A stretch of 64,000 nucleotides of DNA. Origin: Dermacentor variabilis (taxonomy: Eukaryota > Arthropoda > Arachnida > Ixodida > Ixodidae). Below are positions 59,640 to 64,000 of the stretch, in pieces. A model generated the notes under the pieces. It was not told where the DNA came from. It worked only from the letters and a program-made list of their open reading frames with translations, and ran no database searches. The stretch's first letter is position 1. Every line of letters begins with the position of its first letter. The position numbers and the translations under genes were made by a program. The DNA is taken from positions 53,072,255 through 53,136,254 of the forward strand of contig NC_134576.1 in assembly GCF_050947875.1 (NCBI RefSeq). Direction: 5' to 3'.

Positions 59640-61463
59640 ACCTCGGAGAGGCCGCACAGAGTGTTGCCGTAAGGTAGAATGCTGGTTTACCTGGAAGAAA
59701 TGAAACACACTACAAACACCTGGAAATTACGTAGTCTGTTGTTGTGCGAGCACGACCCTTGCTCCCCATCCACTCAAGAAGATAAGAAAAAAAGGTTTTC
59801 ACCACTGAAATAAATTAGAGCGAGTTGGTATGGATTCATGTAACTGAAATTGCTGGTGTGCAAACACAGGTATGTGGGACGAAAACGGCAAGAAAGACGC
59901 GGGCGTTTAATTCTCTCATCCTTTTCATCCTTCTGGCCATTTTTAACCTTTTCGTGTTTGCATTTTTGTCCTATGTTGTCACCAAACTATTTCCTTTCCT
60001 CCATGCAACTAGTCCGCCAGCACATCCTCATGAAACGAGGGCTGCAGCTGGCATCAAGCGGCGCCACTTCTTTAACTTGTGGCTAGTATCCCGGCCGTAA
60101 ATGCGTCAGCACATCATCCAGAGTCTGGCGTTCAGCACGTTAGCGCAAAAGCTTGCAGCTTGAAGCTTGCGCGGTTATGCAGGAACATAACGTTTATTGC
60201 AAGAATACTGCATCTGTGTGATTGAAGTGTATGGATATGTATTAAAAAAATGATGAAAAGCAAGCGTGTGCCTATGGTTTGTGTGAGAAAGTACAGCTGC
60301 GGACAAAATTTTCATGTGATCTTTTTTTAATGATGCACATTACATCCTAAGTATTCACCACTTAATTGACACCCGCGCGCGTGTGGAATCCAAAGTTACG
60401 ATAGAGTGAGTTACGGTAAGCTAAAGGACAAGAGCCATGTCAAAATGTACATGAAGAAAATTTGACGACGTGTAGCGTGCACAGTTAACGCAGAAACTAT
60501 TAGTGATATTTTGTATCCATATTCATGCATTATCAAGGATTTATCCCATTTTTTGTAGAATATAAGTAAGATGTTTTCACTACAACGAGCATATAAATGC
60601 CGTTTGTAGCAAACATATTTACATTAATAATAAAGGCCACATTTCTTTGAAGGCTTTCGTTCATCTGCTGCATACGAGAGCGCTTGCACGTTCATTCCTT
60701 CCTCCTCTTGAAGCGCTTGGGTTCACCGAGAGCAAGGGGAATGTAAACATGTCCGCAATAGAGATTAGTAAGAGGAGATTCGAAGATTGGTCGAAGAAAA
60801 TTAGCCAAACGGCATGCAACAGTGGTGCACAAAAACGAAGCTCTCAATAGGGATACAGATAGTTCGGTAGAAGGGCTTGGTGGCGCAACGCATTACCTCG
60901 TTCCAAAGGGAACACTCATAGCATTCATCCACTCATCCTTGATAGACGTAGGAAACCTAGAAAACAATGACATCTATCAGCGCGTCAAGCGAGAAATCCC
61001 GCTGCGTAACTGACGCACGTTCGGCCGCTAGACCGAAATATAGTAGTGTATGAAGTGTCGCAAATTCTACGAAAACGTTACCGGCAGTACCTGCAGCCTG
61101 GATTGAGCAGCCAAGTCCCAAGGTAAACTCGAAAGTACGCGTCAAAAAGAACCACACTTGCCGCCGCTACTACTAAGGCACGTATATATGCATTGGAAGC
61201 TTGAACTTTATAGAATTCATTGGAGTACAAACACCAAATAAAGAACGGATAATAAGCAGCAATAGCTATGCGATATGTTACGAAAACTACACGCCAAGCG
61301 CCGTCTTCACAGCCGACATGACTATCGGAAAAATTACGTGTGGTGCACGAAACATTTTGGGTGCTGTGCCAGTGCTGCCATCGATTATTTAAAGCCCGTT
61401 TATTGGCCTGTGAAGCACGCAAGAGCGCGGCACCGGCACCCGCAGCGGCAGGCAATGGCGTTG
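59640..61463. other. Non-coding stretch upstream of the BEN-type exon
   Basis: No gene recognised. Would include any promoter of the minus-strand BEN-type gene, but no motif is clear enough to call. Confidence 0.45.
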
Positions 61464-61625
61464 CACTGCTGAGCTCGAGGTTGGATCCCGGCCATGGCGG
61501 CCGCATTTCGATGTAAGCGGAAAGCACAAATGATCGTGTGCCTAAGTTTGAGTGCACGTAACTCCCCCACTGTGGCATGCCTCATAATCAGATCTTAGGT
61601 TTTGCAAGTAAAACTCCAGGATTTA
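61464..61625 (+). mobile_element. tRNA-derived SINE (Ruka-like), plus-strand, partial
   Basis: CTGCTGAGCTCGAGGTTGG, ATCCCGGCCATGGCGGCCGC, ATTTCGATG, GTGTGCCTAAGTTTGAGTGC, CCCCCACTGTGGCATGCCTC and CATAATCAGATCTTAGG are SINE blocks in order. The A-box head is missing, and an internal deletion removes the GGTTCTTTAA block. Confidence 0.75.
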
Positions 61626-61980
61626 TTTTGTTTAACGTTGCCGGAACGCACTGAGCCGGTACGCTGAAGGTGCAGAAGGTTCTCGCCATTAACCGCGCGA
61701 CATTATGGAGCTGAAGACGTGTGGCATCTCTTTGAATACGTAACTCATTACTGCACGTTTCCGGAATTGAACATAAATAAGAATTTAAAAAATCGAGCGC
61801 AGCCGACTTTGCATGTTACTCATGGTGCTATGCATAACATTTACCTTGCACAATTTAGTTAGTGTGTGTCAACATTCCTCAAAGCTTCCCTGCAAGCAGC
61901 ATTAACAGATATAACACTAGAGTTCGAAATGATGTCACTGTGATGATATCCCATTTTTCATTTGCGCCACGTTGTTTCAG

Positions 61981-62445
61981 AACACGCCAGCCAACCTGCA
62001 CAGCCCTCCCATGGATGCCACTTGTGGCATTTGCACTCAAGAATACAGTGATGATTCAAGGCAAAACAGCTCCGGCCTGGCAGGAATATGTGCTGGTGCG
62101 AATAGGAGTGCAACTGCCAGTTCTGTGTAAGAAGCGGAAACTTGCCAAGCTATAAGTGAAACAGATATTCTTTGTGATGATGGTGCAACAAGCTTCAGTG
62201 GCAGTGAACTCAATTTTGCTTTTGAGTTGAGCTCCGAAGTGAGTCTGTTCAAGAAACAGATGAAATGGCCAGCAATGATGAAGAAAGTACACAGATGCAT
62301 GATTCTGAAGTAAGTGGGAGTGAAGCTGCAGGAGATGATTTCGTTAAGTATTTTGGAAAACTCGGACAGGAAACCCTACCTTATCAGGAAGAACAAAAGC
62401 ATAAGCTTTCCTGCTTGTGCTTAATACATTGCCACTGAAGGAATG
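61981..62445 (+). pseudogene. Unidentified coding-like stretch (possible exon or transposon ORF)
   Basis: After a plausible acceptor (GCCACGTTGTTTCAG, 61980) a plus frame reads SPPMDATCGICTQEYSDDSR, GLAGICAGANRSATASS, then one TAA (62128), then EAETCQAISETDILCDDGAT and SELNFAFELSSE. A frame change near 62250 leads to ETDEMASNDEESTQMHDSEV, then GDDFVKYFGKLGQETL and a stop. Ser/Glu/Asp-rich composition on both sides of the stop looks like true coding origin. I do not recognise the family; an acidic N-terminal region of a transposase or nuclear protein is one possibility. TGTGTAAGAAG at the stop could alternatively be a splice donor. Confidence 0.4.
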
Positions 62446-63159
62446 AAATGGGCACAAGTTCGAGAGCTTTAACTTTGATCAATGCGCTGTTTGGGGTGAA
62501 AGTTGTGCCATGCGTTACCTACTCCCAGAGAAAGCTCCCAGAGAAAGCAAGAAAGAAGCGTTAAGGGTGCAATGGTACCTCTTCATGATGCAGTTTGTTT
62601 AAGAAGTCACGAATGTTGGAACTCTAGTATGGTTTCTTGCTGAGGCGGTATGAACATGCTGCATCAGCATTTCGGCGTTGGTGCATAACGGCTGTGGTGA
62701 CCACAGACTGTAACTGAGACGCTAATGTTAGTGCAGACTTGAGTAGCAAGCAAGGCGCATTAGCTAGTGTGGGAATGATTGCTTATGTGGATTTGTATAA
62801 GCGTTCCCTTTTTCGCTTTGCACATTATCGTCACTTTGTGTTTTATATAATTTAGTGCACTATTACAAATATTATTAAATACATAGCAGAGTTCTCGCTT
62901 GCCAGATTTGACCAGAGGACCTCGACCATAGTAGTAGGGTATTTAAACCAGTACGCCGCTTATATGTCCTTCGCCAAGGCCCGTAGAACACCCTTGGGAT
63001 TTCTCTAGGGCAAGCAAGCGTGCTGAGACACTTGACGAATTTAGATTTGGCCATCCATCTCTGAGTCAACGGAGTGGCAACTGTGTAAAAGTTCTCGACC
63101 GCGGACACGCCTTGCTAGCAGCAAACTTGGTTAAAAAAACTAGCTCTGGTCGAAATCGG
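62446..63159. other. Non-coding stretch
   Basis: No recognisable feature. Confidence 0.5.
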
Positions 63160-63530
63160 CTGGTGAATGTGCCACTGTGGACCAGAAACACTCGATGCAA
63201 AGTAAGGCACAGGCGCAGACTCACCCCAAGCAGCTTCCACGCAAAAAGGCTGCCTTGCGAACTTGGGGGATCAAACATACACACAACCTTTCTCTTTAAA
63301 ATGCAATTTTACTCTCCTCAACACAGGCTACAGTAGACTGCCGGGGTCGTAAGATGTTGGGCTGGAGGCGGAGGGGAGATGCCTGCGGTCAGCGAAGGGG
63401 GCTGAACCGGAGGTGGCAGCGAGGCTGCAGGCATGCAGCCCGCTGCTTGCCAGGTCTGTCTCCTCAATGTTTTCGAGGCACCTCGGTTTCTGAGAAAAAC
63501 GAGGCCTGATAGTGACGGCACTGTGTTCAT
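63160..63530 (-). repeat. Probable LTR of a gypsy element (minus orientation)
   Basis: It lies directly downstream (minus sense) of the integrase tail. On the minus strand it has CCACCTCCGGTTCAGCCCCC, CCAACATCTTACGACCCCGG, CAGTCTACTGTAGCCTGTG and GAGGAGAGTAAAATTGC, a pattern I associate with tick gypsy LTRs. No second copy is in the window, so the limits are estimates. Confidence 0.5.
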
Positions 63531-63559
63531 TGGTTACACTCGATCATCCTGCGCAATCT

Positions 63560-63770
63560 CGTCCCGAGAGAGTCCGCACTCGCTGTCCGATGCCAATTAA
63601 ATTGTTTCGCCTAGTCTGCATGGGCGTTTGTGACATAGTCTGGCCACGTCGATCCCTTTGATATTCATAGATTCGAGATGCGGTATGTGTCTGCAGGCAG
63701 CACTTCTGTAACAATGTACGGGCCTCTGTGTTTAGGTTGCATCTTCGTGGGCTGTCCTGTGTCCTTAACT
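63560..63770 (-). pseudogene. Gypsy integrase C-terminal tail (minus)
   Basis: On the minus strand, from about 63755: KMQPKHRGPYIVTEVLPADT then YRISNL, the GPY/F module that closes gypsy integrases. It is followed across a stop by a region matching the usual YATTAHVSQLK tail in decayed form (YVTNAHAD). The rest of pol would lie to the right, at or beyond the window edge, but 63770-64000 is not recognisable, so the relic is probably truncated. Confidence 0.75.
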
Positions 63771-64000
63771 GTTGTGGTTGTGGAGGCGGCGGTAGTCGAT
63801 CTCCCCCTTGTATGTGCCATCCTTTCTTCCGCGTGAGAATAGGGTTGCTGTACGCGGAAGTACTATTACAGATTAATCTATATGATATCATCTCTATCTA
63901 TATGGTAGCAATCTCTATCCACCCCCGCCTCTGGTAGTAGGAGCTAAGGTATGGTGGCTGGGAAACCGCTTGCTTCTAGGGAGCGCGACGATTTTCTTCT

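Overview
This is repeat-dense animal nuclear DNA. It is most likely from a tick, probably a metastriate one. The reasons are several copies of a tRNA-derived SINE that I recognise as tick Ruka-like, split genes with GT-AG introns, CR1- and I/Jockey-type LINEs, Ty3/gypsy and Penelope-like elements, many fold-back MITEs, and long (AC)n and (AT)n(GT)n tracts. I see no bacterial, organellar or CRISPR sequence. Species and families are assigned from memory of motifs, not from a search.

Layout. 1-0.95 kb: minus-strand gypsy integrase relic, split by a LINE tail with a 9-bp target duplication. 2.9-5.4 kb: two tandem fold-back MITEs and four SINE copies. 7.2-7.6 kb: a fold-back MITE. 7.93-16.0 kb: Element A, with terminal inverted repeats (TIRs) over 2 kb long, built from tandem arrays, around an IS630/Tc1/mariner-type DDE transposase with one frameshift. 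16.2-17.05 kb: CR1-type LINE. 19.8-23.25 kb: 5'-truncated LINE with endonuclease, reverse transcriptase (RT) and RNase H. 25.3-25.7 kb: possible Helitron-associated relic. 27.5-28.05 kb: LINE tail. 29.9-31.7 kb: gypsy RT and gag fragments. 31.7-37.6 kb: Element B, a decayed relative of Element A with the same plan. 40.1-59.5 kb: minus-strand exons of a probable BEN-domain host gene. Its introns hold a 1.1-kb palindrome, a CR1 tail, a head-to-head Penelope-like palindrome (44.9-48.9 kb) interrupted by a complete 5.4-kb gypsy element (48,940-54,358), and a third Penelope-like copy with inverted flanks (56.3-57.55 kb). 61.5-64.0 kb: a SINE, an unidentified coding-like stretch, and a minus-strand gypsy LTR with integrase tail.

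Most notable system: Elements A and B. Both have inverted arms containing the same 21-bp subterminal repeat and a longer repeat centred on the palindrome TCACTAGTGA, and both carry related DDE transposases between the arms. Drosophila Foldback elements have similar long TIRs made of short tandem repeats, but I know of no IS630/Tc1/mariner group with arms like these. I infer a family of Foldback-like elements driven by a Tc1/mariner-type transposase.

Nearly every transposon ORF is broken. The best-preserved units are the Element A transposase and the gypsy at 48.9-54.4 kb, whose LTRs are nearly identical although pol has many stops. The BEN gene model rests on splice motifs and matching intron phases across about 19 kb.
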